64,000 bases of DNA from Methylobacterium hispanicum. Its GTDB lineage: Bacteria; Pseudomonadota; Alphaproteobacteria; Rhizobiales; Beijerinckiaceae. Under the pieces are notes generated by a model that searched no databases, was not told where the DNA came from, and was given only the letters and a program-made list of their open reading frames with translations. The position numbers were made by a program, and so were the translations under genes. The stretch covers positions 1 through 64,000 of the forward strand of contig NZ_BPQO01000030.1 in NCBI RefSeq assembly GCF_022179285.1, given 5' to 3'. Positions 44,168 through 55,069 of this stretch are shown piece after piece (the first letter of the stretch is position 1; every line of letters begins with the position of its first letter).

Positions 44168-44995
44168 CTACGCCCGCTCGAACACCACGTTCAGTCGGGT
44201 GCGGGTCAGTTCGCGGTAGCCGTGGCTCTCGAGGAGCTTCGGCAGGTCGAGCTGCCACTGGTCGGTGCCGTTCTCGAGGAGCAGCAGCCGGGGCAGCAGC
44301 CTGGCCGGGGCCTCGCGCAGGAACGGCTCGAGGATCAGGTCCTCGGCGCCCTCGACGTCGAGCTTGACCGCGTCGATGCGCGTGAGCCCCTCCGCGCGCA
44401 CGAGGTCGAGCAGCGTCACCGCGGGCACCCGGATCTGGGCGCCCTCGTTGGTCCCCACGATCTTCAGGCTCGACTCGCCGCGGTTGCGCGGGTCGATGAA
44501 CAGGGTCAGCTCGCCCGCCTTGTCGGCCACCGCGCAGGCTACCGCCTTGACCGTGTGGAACGGGTTCTGGGCGATGTTGTAGCTCAGCCGGTCGAACACG
44601 TCGGGCTGCGGCTCCACCGCGACGATGCGGGCGGACGGGCCCGCGAAGGCCGCCACGAACAGCGCGTAGGCGCCGATATTGGCGCCGATGTCGAGGAAGA
44701 CGCAGCCGGGTTGCAGGCGCTCGCGCAGGATCGCCCGCTCCGCGGGGTCGAAGAACTGCGGGGTGAAGAGCACCTTCTTCTCGCAGTTGTTGTTGTAGGG
44801 GTGCAGCCGCATGCGCGCGCCGTAGCGCTCGACGTCGAGGGGGCGTCCGCGCAGCAGCGAGATGGCGACGCGGCGCAGGAAGAGCGCGAGGCGGCGCCCG
44901 CCCCAGCTCTCGGCCGGGATGCTGGCGGTGCGCCGGGCGATCGCGGCCACGAGGCCGGTCGGGGCGTAGGTGCCGTAGGGTGAGGCGTCTGTCAT
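44168..44995 (-). CDS. FkbM-family S-adenosylmethionine-dependent methyltransferase
   Basis: A 275-residue protein with SAM motif I FLDIGANIGAYALFVA (about residues 98-113), the acidic loop VAVEPQPDVFD and the FkbM hallmark IDAVKLDVEGAEDLILEPF. Family members methylate hydroxyl groups on sugars or secondary metabolites. ATG 44995 gives a sensible start; the frame extends upstream without ribosome site. It could act on the polysaccharide made by the cluster at 32-40 kb, but it is not adjacent and this is only a suggestion. Confidence 0.85.
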   Translation of the reverse strand: MTDASPYGTYAPTGLVAAIARRTASIPAESWGGRRLALFLRRVAISLLRGRPLDVERYGARMRLHPYNNNCEKKVLFTPQFFDPAERAILRERLQPGCVFLDIGANIGAYALFVAAFAGPSARIVAVEPQPDVFDRLSYNIAQNPFHTVKAVACAVADKAGELTLFIDPRNRGESSLKIVGTNEGAQIRVPAVTLLDLVRAEGLTRIDAVKLDVEGAEDLILEPFLREAPARLLPRLLLLENGTDQWQLDLPKLLESHGYRELTRTRLNVVFERA

Positions 44996-45104
44996 CGCGC
45001 GGCGTGATGACAGCCGAACCGCCCGACGGCAAGCATCCGCGCGTTGCGGGGTCGGCACGCACCGTTCTAAGCCGGGCGGACGACGTGAGAGGACGCGACC
45101 AGGA

Positions 45105-45869
45105 ATGCAGAGCTTCGATTCGGACGGCGTGCGGATCGCCTATATCGACGTGCCGCCAGAGAGCGGGACGGGCGCCCCCGTGCTGCTGATCCACGGCTTC
45201 GCCTCGAACCACGCGGTGAACTGGGTCAACACGCTCTGGGTGCGCACGCTCACCCAGGCGGGCTATCGGGCGATCGCGCTCGACAACCGCGGCCACGGCG
45301 AGAGCGAGAAGCTCTACGACCCCGCCCTCTACGGCTCCGACCAGATGGCGGGCGACGCGGTGCGGCTCCTCGACCATCTGGGCATCGAGCGGGCCGATGT
45401 GATGGGCTACTCGATGGGCGCGCGCATCGCCGCCTTCCTGGCGCTCGACCACCGGGCGCGGGTGCGCTCGGCGCTCTTCGGGGGCCTCGGGCTCCACCTC
45501 GTCGAGGGCCGCGGCCTGCCCGCCGGCATCGCGGAGGCGCTGGAGGCGCCCGCCGGGACGCCGGCCCCGAACCCGACGGCCGCCGCCTTCCGTACCTTCG
45601 CCGAGCAGACCCGCAGCGACCTGCGGGCGCTGGCCGCCTGCATGCGGGGCTCGCGCCAGACGCTCTCGCGCGCGGAGGTCGCACAGATCGAGGTGCCGGT
45701 GCTGGTCTCGACGGGCAGCCTCGACACGGTCTCGGGATCGGGCCCGGCGCTCGCCGCCCTGCTGCCGGACGCGCGCGCGCTCGAGATCCAGGGCCGCGAC
45801 CACAGCACGGCGGTGGGTGCCAAGGAGCACCGGGACGGGGTGCTGGCGTTCCTGGCGGCGCAAGCCTAG
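45105..45869 (+). CDS. Alpha/beta-fold hydrolase
   Basis: A 254-residue single-domain hydrolase with the oxyanion region LLIHGFASNH (about residues 26-36), DNRGHGES, nucleophile elbow GYSMG (Ser about residue 101), an acid region at TGSLDTVSG and the catalytic His in GRDHSTAV. The full triad is present, so it should be active as an esterase or related enzyme. The substrate is not predictable. It is divergent from the FkbM gene and followed by a family A repeat element. Confidence 0.87.
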   Translation: MQSFDSDGVRIAYIDVPPESGTGAPVLLIHGFASNHAVNWVNTLWVRTLTQAGYRAIALDNRGHGESEKLYDPALYGSDQMAGDAVRLLDHLGIERADVMGYSMGARIAAFLALDHRARVRSALFGGLGLHLVEGRGLPAGIAEALEAPAGTPAPNPTAAAFRTFAEQTRSDLRALAACMRGSRQTLSRAEVAQIEVPVLVSTGSLDTVSGSGPALAALLPDARALEIQGRDHSTAVGAKEHRDGVLAFLAAQA

Positions 45870-45879
45870 CCGACGCGCT

Positions 45880-46064
45880 CCCTCCCCCCTCTGCGGGGGA
45901 GGGTGGCCCCCGAAGGGGGTCGGTCGGGACGAAGTCCCGCAGAGAGGGGAACCCGGCCGCCGGAAGAGGCTAGCACTTCATGAAGGGCGTGCCTGATCCT
46001 GAAGCTGGGGTCCCCTCTCCCGGCTCGCACGCGCGAGGCACCCTCTCCCGCAGAGGGGGGAGGG
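45880..46064. repeat. Dispersed inverted-repeat element, family A, copy 2
   Basis: Arms at 45880-45903 and 46041-46064 pair with one mismatch. The left inner part shares GTCGGTCGGGACGAAGTCCC with copy 3 and the right part shares the core CCTGAAGCTGGGGTCCCCTC. It fills the convergent gap between the hydrolase and the ABC permease genes and may terminate both transcripts. Confidence 0.85.
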
Positions 46065-46076
46065 TCGGCGATGCGC

Positions 46077-46847
46077 TCAGCTCTTCAGCCGGTAGCCCGT
46101 GCGGAAGATGTACGTCACCGCCCCGAGGCAGAGGACGAGGAACAGCGTCGTCATGCCGAGGCTTGCCGCGATGCCGATGTCGGCCCGGCCGAAGAAGCTC
46201 CAGCGGAAGCCGCTGATCAGGTAGACGACCGGGTTGGCGAGGCTCACCGTCTGCCAGAAGGGCGGCAGCATCTCGATGGCGTAGAAGCTGCCGCCTAAGA
46301 AGGTCAGCGGCGTGATGATGAGGAGCGGCACCATCTGCAGCCGCTCGAACCCGTCCGCCCACAGCCCGATCACGAAGCCGAACAGGCTGAAGGTGACGGC
46401 CGTGAGCAGCAGGAAGGCCAGCATCCAGAACGGGTGCTCGACCCGCAGCGGCACGAAGAGCGCCGCGGTCGCCAGGATGATCAGCGCGATGATGATCGCC
46501 TTCGAGGCCGCCGCGCCCACGTAGCCCAGCACCACCTCGACCGGCGAGATCGGCGCGGACAGGATCTCGTAGATCGTGCCGGCAAACCGCGGGAAGTAGA
46601 TGCCGAAGGAGGCGTTGGTGATGCTCTGCGTCAGCAGCGAGAGCATCATCAGGCCCGGCACGATGAACAGGCCGTAGGGCACGCCGTCGACCGTGTTCAT
46701 GCGCGCGCCGATCGCCGCGCCGAAGACCACGAAGTAGAGCGAGGTCGAGATGACGGGTGCCAGGATGCTCTGCGTCGCGGTGCGCAGGAAGCGGTGCATC
46801 TCGAAGACGTAGATCGCCCGGACGGCGGGCCAGTTCATTCGGCTCAT
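46077..46847 (-). CDS. ABC-2-type transporter permease (YadH-like)
   Basis: A 256-residue permease with six membrane helices and the ABC-2 signature region near the fourth and fifth helices (LLIITPLTFLGGSFYAIEMLP). The N-terminal TQSILAPVISTSLYFVVFG is typical for the YadH/NodJ group. It pairs with the ATPase encoded three bases upstream. Such pairs export lipids, polysaccharides or small molecules; YadGH itself has no settled substrate. Confidence 0.9.
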   Translation of the reverse strand: MSRMNWPAVRAIYVFEMHRFLRTATQSILAPVISTSLYFVVFGAAIGARMNTVDGVPYGLFIVPGLMMLSLLTQSITNASFGIYFPRFAGTIYEILSAPISPVEVVLGYVGAAASKAIIIALIILATAALFVPLRVEHPFWMLAFLLLTAVTFSLFGFVIGLWADGFERLQMVPLLIITPLTFLGGSFYAIEMLPPFWQTVSLANPVVYLISGFRWSFFGRADIGIAASLGMTTLFLVLCLGAVTYIFRTGYRLKS

Positions 46848-46850
46848 GAT

Positions 46851-47777
<927 letters not shown>

Positions 47778-48171
47778 CGCGGTCTGAGCTTCCGGTCGGC
47801 GCCGAGGTAGCGCAGGCGTGGCATGGTGGCGACCACGGCGGCGGTGATCGGCTCGCCGGACGGTCCGCCGCGTGCCGAACGGCACATCGAGGGCGGGATT
47901 ATCCTCTCACGCGATGGGCCTTCGATCGGCTCGGCCGACTCCTACGGATAGAGCGCGACCTTTTCCCGGACGCCTGGAGCGCCAGCGGAAGGTGATCCGG
48001 GACCCAGCACAGAGAGTGTCGCGCAGCGGCTCGATCTTCGACACGGGCGCAGGATTCGGTCGCTTCGCGTCGTCCCGTGCTGGGTCCCGGGTCGCATTCC
48101 GCTCACGCTCCATGCGCCCGGGAGAAGGGCGGTGCCCGCACCTGAAGGGTGGCACCCGTTCCCGCGCGGCC
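47778..48171. other. 394-base gap with a family B repeat
   Basis: No gene is supported. The region holds the family B inverted-repeat element (47963-48126), and the part near 47778-47960 probably has the promoter of the ABC exporter operon. Confidence 0.5.
47963..48126. repeat. Dispersed inverted-repeat element, family B, copy 2
   Basis: It starts TTTCCCGGACGCC and shares about 45 bases with the left arm of copy 1 (41480), including GGTGATCCGGGACCCAGC. The right arm is the imperfect complement, ending near CGCCCGGGAGAA. It lies between the end of addA and the start of the ABC exporter. Confidence 0.78.
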
Positions 48172-51100
48172 TCAGGTCGATGCCGGGCCTAGGCCGACAG
48201 CCGCCAGCGCCGCATCGACCTCCGCCGGCCCGAGCGCCCGGATCACCGGCCCCGAGGTCCAGACCAGGTGCGGGCGGATCGCGTGGCCCGGATAGATCCG
48301 CGCGAGCAGGCTCGCGTAGAGGGCGATCTGCCCGGCATCGGCCTCCGGCAGCGCGTCGCCGTCCGGCGGGCGGCCGGTCTTGAAGTCGCAGAGCCAGACC
48401 GTGCCATCCGCCACCGCGAGGCGGTCGACCCGGCCGAAGACCGGCCGCTCGACGCCGCCGACCACGACCCGGCCCGACAGGCTCACCTCCGCGCGCGCCC
48501 CGGCCGCGAAGAGCGGCGCGAGGCCGGGATCCTCGATCACCCGCAGCGCCGCGCGCACGATGCGCTCGCGCTGCGGCTCGGGGAGCGCCGGGGCGCGGGC
48601 GCCCACATAGGTGCGGGACGCGGCCAGGCGCCTCTCCGGCTCCAGCCGGGGCAGGTGTTCCAGCAGGGCGTGGATCAGGATGCCGCGGCGGCGCGCCTCG
48701 GCGTCGGCCTGCCGCGGCGGGATCAGGCGCTGGCCGTCGGCCGCCTGCAGGGCGCCGGAGGGGCTGAGCGGCGGGGGCGCCTCGGCCTCCGCCGGGGCCG
48801 GCGCGTGCAGCCACGCGGGAACCGGAGGCGGTTCGGGCGCGGGCGTGCCCTCGGGCGAGGCCGCGGCCTCGGCCTCGCCGTCGTGCCAGAGCGTGACCGG
48901 GCCGTAGGGCGTCTCGCGCGCCTCGCCCGCGCCGAGCGCCCCCTCCAAACCGGCCCGGATCATCCGGCACCACGCGGCCTCGGTCTCGCGCTCGTGCCCG
49001 CGATAGGGCGCCACCACGAGGCGGTCGGCCGCGCGGGTCATCGCCACGTAGAGCAGGCGGTTGTGCTCCTCCCGCCCCCGGGCCTGCAGCGCCGCGCGGG
49101 CTTGCGCCAGCGCCGCGCAATCGTGGGCGCGCGCGCCCGACCAGACCGGCGGCAGCGCCTCCTCGACCATCGGCAGCAGCGGCGGGTCGTTGCGCCCGAG
49201 CGGCTCGCAGCCGTCGATCACCACCACGACCGGTGCCTCCAGGCCCTTGGCACCGTGCACGGTCATCACCCGGACCTCGTCGCGGCCCGATTCCATGTCG
49301 CGCTTGACCGTGTGGCCCTCCGCCGAGCCGTGGTAGCGCGCCAGGAACCCGCCGAGCGAGGGCGCGTCGATGCCCTGCTCGGCCTGGGCGGCGGCGGCCA
49401 GGAACACGTCGATGGCGTCGCCCGCCTCGCCGCCGAGCCGCGAGACGAGCTTGGCGCGCCCGCCGCGCGGCCCGAGCAGCGTCGCGTAGAAGCCGAACGG
49501 CCCCTCGGCGCCCGCGAGCGCGATCCAGCCGGCGAGCGCGTCGCGACCGCGGATCGCGGCCGGGTCGCCCGCTTCCGCGTGGCGGTGGAGCGCATCCTCC
49601 AGCGTCTCGGCGAGGTCGCGCCGGGCGGCGATGCGCACGAGGTCGTCGTCGTCGAGCCCGACCAGCGGGGTCTTGAGCGCAACCGCCAGCGTGAGGTCGT
49701 CGGCCGGCAACAGCCCGGCGCGGCCCACTGCCACGAGGTCGGCCACCGCGATGTGGGCGGCCACATCCAGCCGGTCCTGCCCGGCCACCGGCACGGCGAG
49801 GCCCTTGAGCGCCCGGATCACCTCCTCGAAGGCGGCACCGCGCTTTCGCACCAGCACCAGGATCTCGCCCGGGCGCCAGACGCGGCCCTGCGCGTCGCCG
49901 GTGGTCGTCCAGGTGCGGATCGCGCGGGCGATGCGCCGGGCCGTGAGCAGCGCGGGCGCCCCGGCCTCCGGCGCATCGACGGGCGCCGCCCAGGCGTCGG
50001 GCTCCGCCTCCTCGGCGGGCTCGGCGATCGGCCAGAGCTCGACGGCACCGGGCGCCGAGGGCCGCGCGCTCGCGTGCACGGTGCCGACCGCCGCGTCGCC
50101 GAAGGCGAGGCCGCTGTAATGCGCGGGCACGGCGAAGACGGCATCGACCGCCCGCAGCACCGCGCGGGTCGAGCGGAAGGAGAGCGTCAGCGGCACGTCC
50201 TCGAAGACGAGGTCGGCGCTCTGCGCCTCGCCCACCCAGGCGAGCCGGGTCGCGGCGAACTCGCGCGGATCCGCGCCCTGGAAGCTGTAGATCGACTGCT
50301 TCGGGTCGCCCACCGCGAAGCGGGTGCGGTTGAGGGCGCGCGCGCCCTCCCCCACCGCGAACTCGGCGGTGATGCGGCGCAGAATCTCCCACTGTTGCGG
50401 GTTGGTGTCCTGCGCCTCGTCGATCAGCACGTGATCGACACCGCGGTCGAGCTTGTACAGCACCCAGCCGGCGCCGACCCGCTGCAGCAGGTCGAGGGTC
50501 TTGTGGATCAGGTCGTCGAAATCGAGCGCGCCGAGCCGAGCCTTCTGGGCCTCGACGCGGCGGTGGATCTCGTCGGCCAGCACGAACAGGGACCGGGTCC
50601 GCTCGTGCGCGCGGGCGGCGCGCAGGCGATCGAAGAGCGGCACGAGGCGGTCGCGCTCGGCCTGCATCGCGGCGCGCACCGGCTCGGGCACCGCCTTGGT
50701 GCCGAGGCTGCGGTCGGCCTTGGGCGCGTCCTTCTCGGTGAAGAAGATCCCGCGGTAGAGGTCGAGCGCCCCTTCCGTCTCGCGGGCCGCGCGGGCGGCT
50801 TCGAGCGCGTCGGCCAGCCCCTCGTCGGTCTTGGCGCCGGTGCGCAGGCCCGCGATCAGTTCGGGGAGGTCGACGGCGCAGCCGTCGAGGATCGCGGCCT
50901 CCAGGCTCTCGTCGGTCTCGCCGGGCGCGAGACCGAGCGCCCGGCGCAGGCGGTCGAACCGGGTCTCCAGACCGGCCGCGTCGCCGAGGACCGCACGGGC
51001 CGCCATCGCGCCGCGGATCGCCCGGCGCAGCGCGTCGCCCGTCGCCTCCGGGGCGACGCGGGCCAGCGCCTCGCTCAAAGAGAGGTTGCCCGCCACCGCG

Positions 51101-51627
51101 TCGGCCAGCACGTTGGCGGTCTCGACCTCGAAGGCCTCGCGCGACTGCGTGTCGTCGAGCACCACGAAGCGGGCCGGCACGTTCGCCTCGAAGGGGAACA
51201 TGTGCAGCAGGCGCTCGCACAGCGCGTGCAGGGTCTCGATCTTCAGCCCGCCCGGCGTCTCGACCGCGCGGGCGAACAGGCGGCGGGCCGCGTCGAGCCG
51301 CTCGCGCGAGGCGCGCTCGCCGGTCAGGCGCTCCAGCTCCTCGCCGAGCGCGGCGTCGTCCAGCGTCACCCAGCGCCCGAGCCGCTGGAACACCCGGATC
51401 GACATGTTGGCGGCCGCCGCCTTGGTGAAGGTGAGGCAGAGGATCCGCCCCGGCGCCGCCCCGTCGAGCAGGAGGCGCACCACCCGGTCGGTGAGCACCT
51501 TGGTCTTGCCCGCGCCGGCGTTCGCCGAGACCCAGGCGGAGGCGCGCGGGTCGGCGGCGCGGCGCTGGTTGGCCTCGGTGAGGGCATCGACGACGAGGCG
51601 GTGCAGCGTGGGCGCCTGGGCGTTCAT
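48172..51627 (-). CDS. addA: AddA double-strand-break repair helicase/nuclease (alphaproteobacterial type)
   Basis: An 1151-residue UvrD/Rep-type helicase with Walker A SANAGAGKTKVLTDR (about residues 34-48), motif Ia LTFTKAAAANM, motif II IDEAQDTN, motif III VGDPKQSIYSFQGA, a later RVMTVHGAKGLEAPVV motif, and a C-terminal RecB-type nuclease with CDFKTGRPP. With AddB it resects DNA ends for RecA. The upstream addB gene is separated by 283 bases containing a family A repeat instead of the usual tight coupling. The expected trxA gene does not follow. Confidence 0.95.
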   Translation of the reverse strand: MNAQAPTLHRLVVDALTEANQRRAADPRASAWVSANAGAGKTKVLTDRVVRLLLDGAAPGRILCLTFTKAAAANMSIRVFQRLGRWVTLDDAALGEELERLTGERASRERLDAARRLFARAVETPGGLKIETLHALCERLLHMFPFEANVPARFVVLDDTQSREAFEVETANVLADAVAGNLSLSEALARVAPEATGDALRRAIRGAMAARAVLGDAAGLETRFDRLRRALGLAPGETDESLEAAILDGCAVDLPELIAGLRTGAKTDEGLADALEAARAARETEGALDLYRGIFFTEKDAPKADRSLGTKAVPEPVRAAMQAERDRLVPLFDRLRAARAHERTRSLFVLADEIHRRVEAQKARLGALDFDDLIHKTLDLLQRVGAGWVLYKLDRGVDHVLIDEAQDTNPQQWEILRRITAEFAVGEGARALNRTRFAVGDPKQSIYSFQGADPREFAATRLAWVGEAQSADLVFEDVPLTLSFRSTRAVLRAVDAVFAVPAHYSGLAFGDAAVGTVHASARPSAPGAVELWPIAEPAEEAEPDAWAAPVDAPEAGAPALLTARRIARAIRTWTTTGDAQGRVWRPGEILVLVRKRGAAFEEVIRALKGLAVPVAGQDRLDVAAHIAVADLVAVGRAGLLPADDLTLAVALKTPLVGLDDDDLVRIAARRDLAETLEDALHRHAEAGDPAAIRGRDALAGWIALAGAEGPFGFYATLLGPRGGRAKLVSRLGGEAGDAIDVFLAAAAQAEQGIDAPSLGGFLARYHGSAEGHTVKRDMESGRDEVRVMTVHGAKGLEAPVVVVIDGCEPLGRNDPPLLPMVEEALPPVWSGARAHDCAALAQARAALQARGREEHNRLLYVAMTRAADRLVVAPYRGHERETEAAWCRMIRAGLEGALGAGEARETPYGPVTLWHDGEAEAAASPEGTPAPEPPPVPAWLHAPAPAEAEAPPPLSPSGALQAADGQRLIPPRQADAEARRRGILIHALLEHLPRLEPERRLAASRTYVGARAPALPEPQRERIVRAALRVIEDPGLAPLFAAGARAEVSLSGRVVVGGVERPVFGRVDRLAVADGTVWLCDFKTGRPPDGDALPEADAGQIALYASLLARIYPGHAIRPHLVWTSGPVIRALGPAEVDAALAAVGLGPAST

Positions 51628-51679
51628 CGGGATTGGCCCACAACCGTACCGGGAAGGGACGCGGGCAGCGCCGCGCTCT

Positions 51680-51887
51680 CCCTCCCCCCTCTGCGGGGGA
51701 GGGTGGCCCCTGCGTCAGCAGGGGTCGGTCGGGACGAAGTCCCGCAGAGAGGGGAGCCACGCTTCAGATCAAGGCTGTGGCCTTCACATCTGCTCAGCCC
51801 GATCCTGAAGCTGGGGTCCCCTCTTGCGGGACTTCGTCCCGGCCCCCCCTGCTGCGCAGGGTACCCTCCCCCGCAGAGGGGGGAGGG
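51680..51887. repeat. Dispersed inverted-repeat element, family A, copy 3
   Basis: Perfect 24-base arms (51680-51703 and 51864-51887) enclose a centre sharing GTCGGTCGGGACGAAGTCCC and CCTGAAGCTGGGGTCCCCTC with copy 2; its right part also has a complementary GCGGGACTTCGTCCC. Unlike the others it lies between two genes of one operon, addB and addA. Confidence 0.85.
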
Positions 51888-51910
51888 AAGATGCGGCAGC
51901 GTCGCGTCCA

Positions 51911-54900
51911 TCACGCCTCCCCCTCCCCCGCCTGCGACCATTCGAGCACCCGCGCGAGGTGATCGTACGCGCCGTAAGCCCGCGCGTATTTCGGATAGGG
52001 CCGCGAGACGTAGGCCGCCTCGCCGGTCATGAAGCGGGCCACCAGCCCGCGCAGGCGCTCCGCGTGCTCCGCCACGACCTCCGGCACGCCGCGGGTCTCG
52101 CCGCGGGGCGTCTTCACCGGCATCGGCGTGAAGGCCTTCCGCCCGCCCGAGGCGTAGACGTAGAGCAGGTCCGGCGCGGTCGCGGTCCTTGGAAAACCCT
52201 TGAAGGCGCCCGCCATCAGCATCGCGGCCTCGAGCGTCAGCTGCGGCGAGAAGCCGGCGAAGACCTCGCGGTTGCTCGGCGGCAGGCCGGTCTTGAAGTC
52301 GACGATGCAGGCGCTGCCGTCGGCGCGGGCCTCGATCCGGTCGGCACGGGCGCGCAGGGTGAAGGTCTCGCGGCCCATCGGGATCTCCCAGCGGCCGTAG
52401 ATCTCGGGATGCACCTGCCGCAATCCCGCCCGCCGCTCGACCTCCCAGGGCAGGTAGGCCGCGGCCATGCGCTCGTAGCGCGGCCACCACTCGGCGTAGA
52501 GCTCCGGATAGGTGTTCTCGATCTCCGCGAAGGCGTTCACGGCGATGTCGGCGAGATGCTGGGCCGCGAGGTCGAAGGCGGGCAGAGCCTCGGGAAAGCG
52601 CTCGGCGAAGGTCCCGAAGACGTCGTGCACGAGGGAGCCGCGGTCGCTGGTGCCGGGCTGGGCCGCCAGCGGATCGAGCGGGTCGAGCCCGAGCACGTGG
52701 CGGGCGAAGATGCTGTAGGGGTCGCGCACCAGGGTCTCGACCTCGGTGACGCTGAGCGAGCGCGGGAACAGCGCCGGGTCCGGCCGCGGCTTCGGCTGGG
52801 TGAGGCGCGGCTGCGGCGGCAGGCTGTCGATGGCGCCCACGTAGCCGAGGAAGCGCCGGCCGCGGGCCACCGCCTCGCCCCAGCGCGCCTCGCCCGCGAA
52901 GGCGCGCACGCGCTGCAGGAGCCGCGAGGGCACGGTCGGCGCGCCCTCGCGCTTGGCCGCGCGGGTGATGATCGCGTCGCGCGGGCCCAACCCCTGCACG
53001 AAGTCGTGCGCCATCTGGCCGATGCGGCGCTCGGGCGGGTCGAGCCCGACGCGCTCGCGCATCGGCCGGTTGAGGAAGGCGTCGGTCGTCGCCCGCATCG
53101 GCCAGACGCCCTCGTCGAGGCCGCCGAGCACGATCCGGTCGGCCGTCAGCAGGCGCGCTTCAAGCAAGCCGAGGACGCGCAGGCGCGGGTGCGGAGTTGT
53201 CCCTGCGCAGGGCACCATCCGCTCGCGGGCGAGCGCGGTGAAGAAGGCCGGGTAGTCGTCGAAGCGGCCGGGCAGGAGTTCCGGGTCGGTGAGTTCGAGG
53301 TCGTCGAACAGGGCGTCGAGGCAGTTCAACGAGGCGTCGGCGGTCTCGGGCGATCCCTCGGGCGCGGCGGTCAGCCGGTCGCAGGCGGCGCGGTGGCGGC
53401 CGGCGAGCGCCACGAGGTTGCCCTCCGCGGCCTCGCCCGGTCCGGGGAAGTCTGCGAACGCCTCCTCCAGCCGGTCAAGGAGCGCGGCGGCGAGGTCCCA
53501 GTCGATCGCCTTCAGGCGGCGCTTCGCCCGGGGCTGGCGCTCGGGCGCGCCCGCGCGCTCGGCGGCGAGCACCTGCCGGATCCCGTCGAAGCCGGGTTTC
53601 GGGGCGAGGCCGCGCAGCACCCCGATCTCCAGGGCGGCGGCGCCGCGCACCACGTCGGCGCGGGGCAGCCCGAGCAGCACGAGCGGGTGGGCGAGCAGGG
53701 CCAGCAGGCGGGGGGGGATGGCGTCGCCCTGCTCACGCAGGAGGTCGGCGGCGAGTTCGGCCGCGAGCCGCGCGAGGCGGCCCGCCGGGCTGCGGGCGAG
53801 GGGCACCCCGGCGCTGTCCTCCGCGACGATGCCCCAGCGGGCGAGTTCCTGGGCGACGCGGGCGGCGAGCCCGCGGTCGGGCGTGACGAGGGCCGCCGTG
53901 AGGCCGGGCGTTTCCAGCGCCTCGCGCAGCGCGATCGCGGCGGCCAGCGCCTCCTCGCGCTCGTCGGCCGCCTCGACCACGCAGAGATGGGCGAGGCCGA
54001 GGGCGGCGGTCCGGTCGCGCTCGGCCGGGTCGAGGCGGGCCCAGGCGTCGGTGGTCTCGGCCGGGCGGAGCGCCTGCGAGAGCAGCGCGGCGCGCGCGGC
54101 GGATTTCGGGTCCGGTCGCCCGAGCTCGACGACGGCGTCCCGCGCCACGTTCAGGCCCTGGCGGCCGACGAGCCGGTGCAGCACCGCCTGCGGATGGCCG
54201 TGGGCGATCTCGCGGTCCTCGCCGGTGCCCGTCTCGATCGCGTCCCAGCCGGCGGCGTCGAGGTCGCGGTCGAGGCCCGGCAGCACCACGGCGCCGCGGG
54301 GCAGGGCCGCCACCGCGGCGATGAGCCGGGCGGTCGCCGGCACCGAGCCGGTCGAGCCCGCCACCACCACGGGGTCGGCGGGCCGCTCGCGGGCGAGGCG
54401 CTTGGCCTCGGCCAGCACGAGCCCGCGGGCGCGCGAGACGGGATCGCTCATCCCGCGCTCGTCGAGGATTCCGGGCCAGAACTCGGCGGCGATGCGCACG
54501 AAATCGAGGGTGAGGCCGAAATAGCGCGAGTACTCCGCCTCGACGGCGCTGCCGATCTCCGACCAGGGCAGGCCCTCGACGGTGAGGGCATCCATCAGGC
54601 GCTCGAGATCGGCCGCGAGCCCGACCGCGTCGGCGGGCGAGGAGGGCACGAGGAACGGCACCTCGGCATCGAGCGGCAGCAGCGTGCGGTCGACGGTGGC
54701 CGCCCAGGACTGGACGAGGCGCGCGAGGATCAGCCGCCGCTCCAGCGGCGGCATCGGCGCGCTCAAGGGGTCGGGGCCGTTTTCCAGGAGCGGCTCGGCC
54801 GCGAGGTCGAGTTCCGCCTCGTCCGCCTCGCCGAGCGGGATCATGCGCGGCAGGAGCGCCGCCCCGCCGAGCCGCCCGCCGAGGATCGCGGCGAGGCCCC

Positions 54901-55057
54901 GGGCCGCCCGCCGGGTCGGCAGGAACAGCGTCACGCCCGCCAGCGCCAGCGGGTCGGCGCCCAGATCGCCGACGAGCCGCCCGTCGAGCAGCGCGTCCGC
55001 GAGCGTCGGCAGGAACGGAGCGCCGCGGCCGATGGTGAAGATGTGGGACTCGGACAT
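51911..55057 (-). CDS. addB: AddB double-strand-break repair protein (alphaproteobacterial type)
   Basis: A 1048-residue partner of AddA. The N-terminal region has the inactive-helicase-like start TLFLPTRRAARGLAAILGG, and the C-terminal nuclease domain has CIVDFKTGLPPSNREV. I do not see the four-cysteine iron-sulfur pattern of Firmicutes AddB, as expected for the alphaproteobacterial form. In alphaproteobacteria addB normally follows the nucleotidyltransferase gene directly; here a two-gene PIN module (55070-55828) lies between them. Confidence 0.93.
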   Translation of the reverse strand: MSESHIFTIGRGAPFLPTLADALLDGRLVGDLGADPLALAGVTLFLPTRRAARGLAAILGGRLGGAALLPRMIPLGEADEAELDLAAEPLLENGPDPLSAPMPPLERRLILARLVQSWAATVDRTLLPLDAEVPFLVPSSPADAVGLAADLERLMDALTVEGLPWSEIGSAVEAEYSRYFGLTLDFVRIAAEFWPGILDERGMSDPVSRARGLVLAEAKRLARERPADPVVVAGSTGSVPATARLIAAVAALPRGAVVLPGLDRDLDAAGWDAIETGTGEDREIAHGHPQAVLHRLVGRQGLNVARDAVVELGRPDPKSAARAALLSQALRPAETTDAWARLDPAERDRTAALGLAHLCVVEAADEREEALAAAIALREALETPGLTAALVTPDRGLAARVAQELARWGIVAEDSAGVPLARSPAGRLARLAAELAADLLREQGDAIPPRLLALLAHPLVLLGLPRADVVRGAAALEIGVLRGLAPKPGFDGIRQVLAAERAGAPERQPRAKRRLKAIDWDLAAALLDRLEEAFADFPGPGEAAEGNLVALAGRHRAACDRLTAAPEGSPETADASLNCLDALFDDLELTDPELLPGRFDDYPAFFTALARERMVPCAGTTPHPRLRVLGLLEARLLTADRIVLGGLDEGVWPMRATTDAFLNRPMRERVGLDPPERRIGQMAHDFVQGLGPRDAIITRAAKREGAPTVPSRLLQRVRAFAGEARWGEAVARGRRFLGYVGAIDSLPPQPRLTQPKPRPDPALFPRSLSVTEVETLVRDPYSIFARHVLGLDPLDPLAAQPGTSDRGSLVHDVFGTFAERFPEALPAFDLAAQHLADIAVNAFAEIENTYPELYAEWWPRYERMAAAYLPWEVERRAGLRQVHPEIYGRWEIPMGRETFTLRARADRIEARADGSACIVDFKTGLPPSNREVFAGFSPQLTLEAAMLMAGAFKGFPRTATAPDLLYVYASGGRKAFTPMPVKTPRGETRGVPEVVAEHAERLRGLVARFMTGEAAYVSRPYPKYARAYGAYDHLARVLEWSQAGEGEA

Positions 55058-55069
55058 GGATACGCCGAT

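Noticed and set aside
48268..52032. 1254-codon plus-strand open frame antisense to addA
   Set aside because: The composition is Arg/Gly/Ala/Val-biased with no motifs, while the minus strand shows every helicase motif of AddA.
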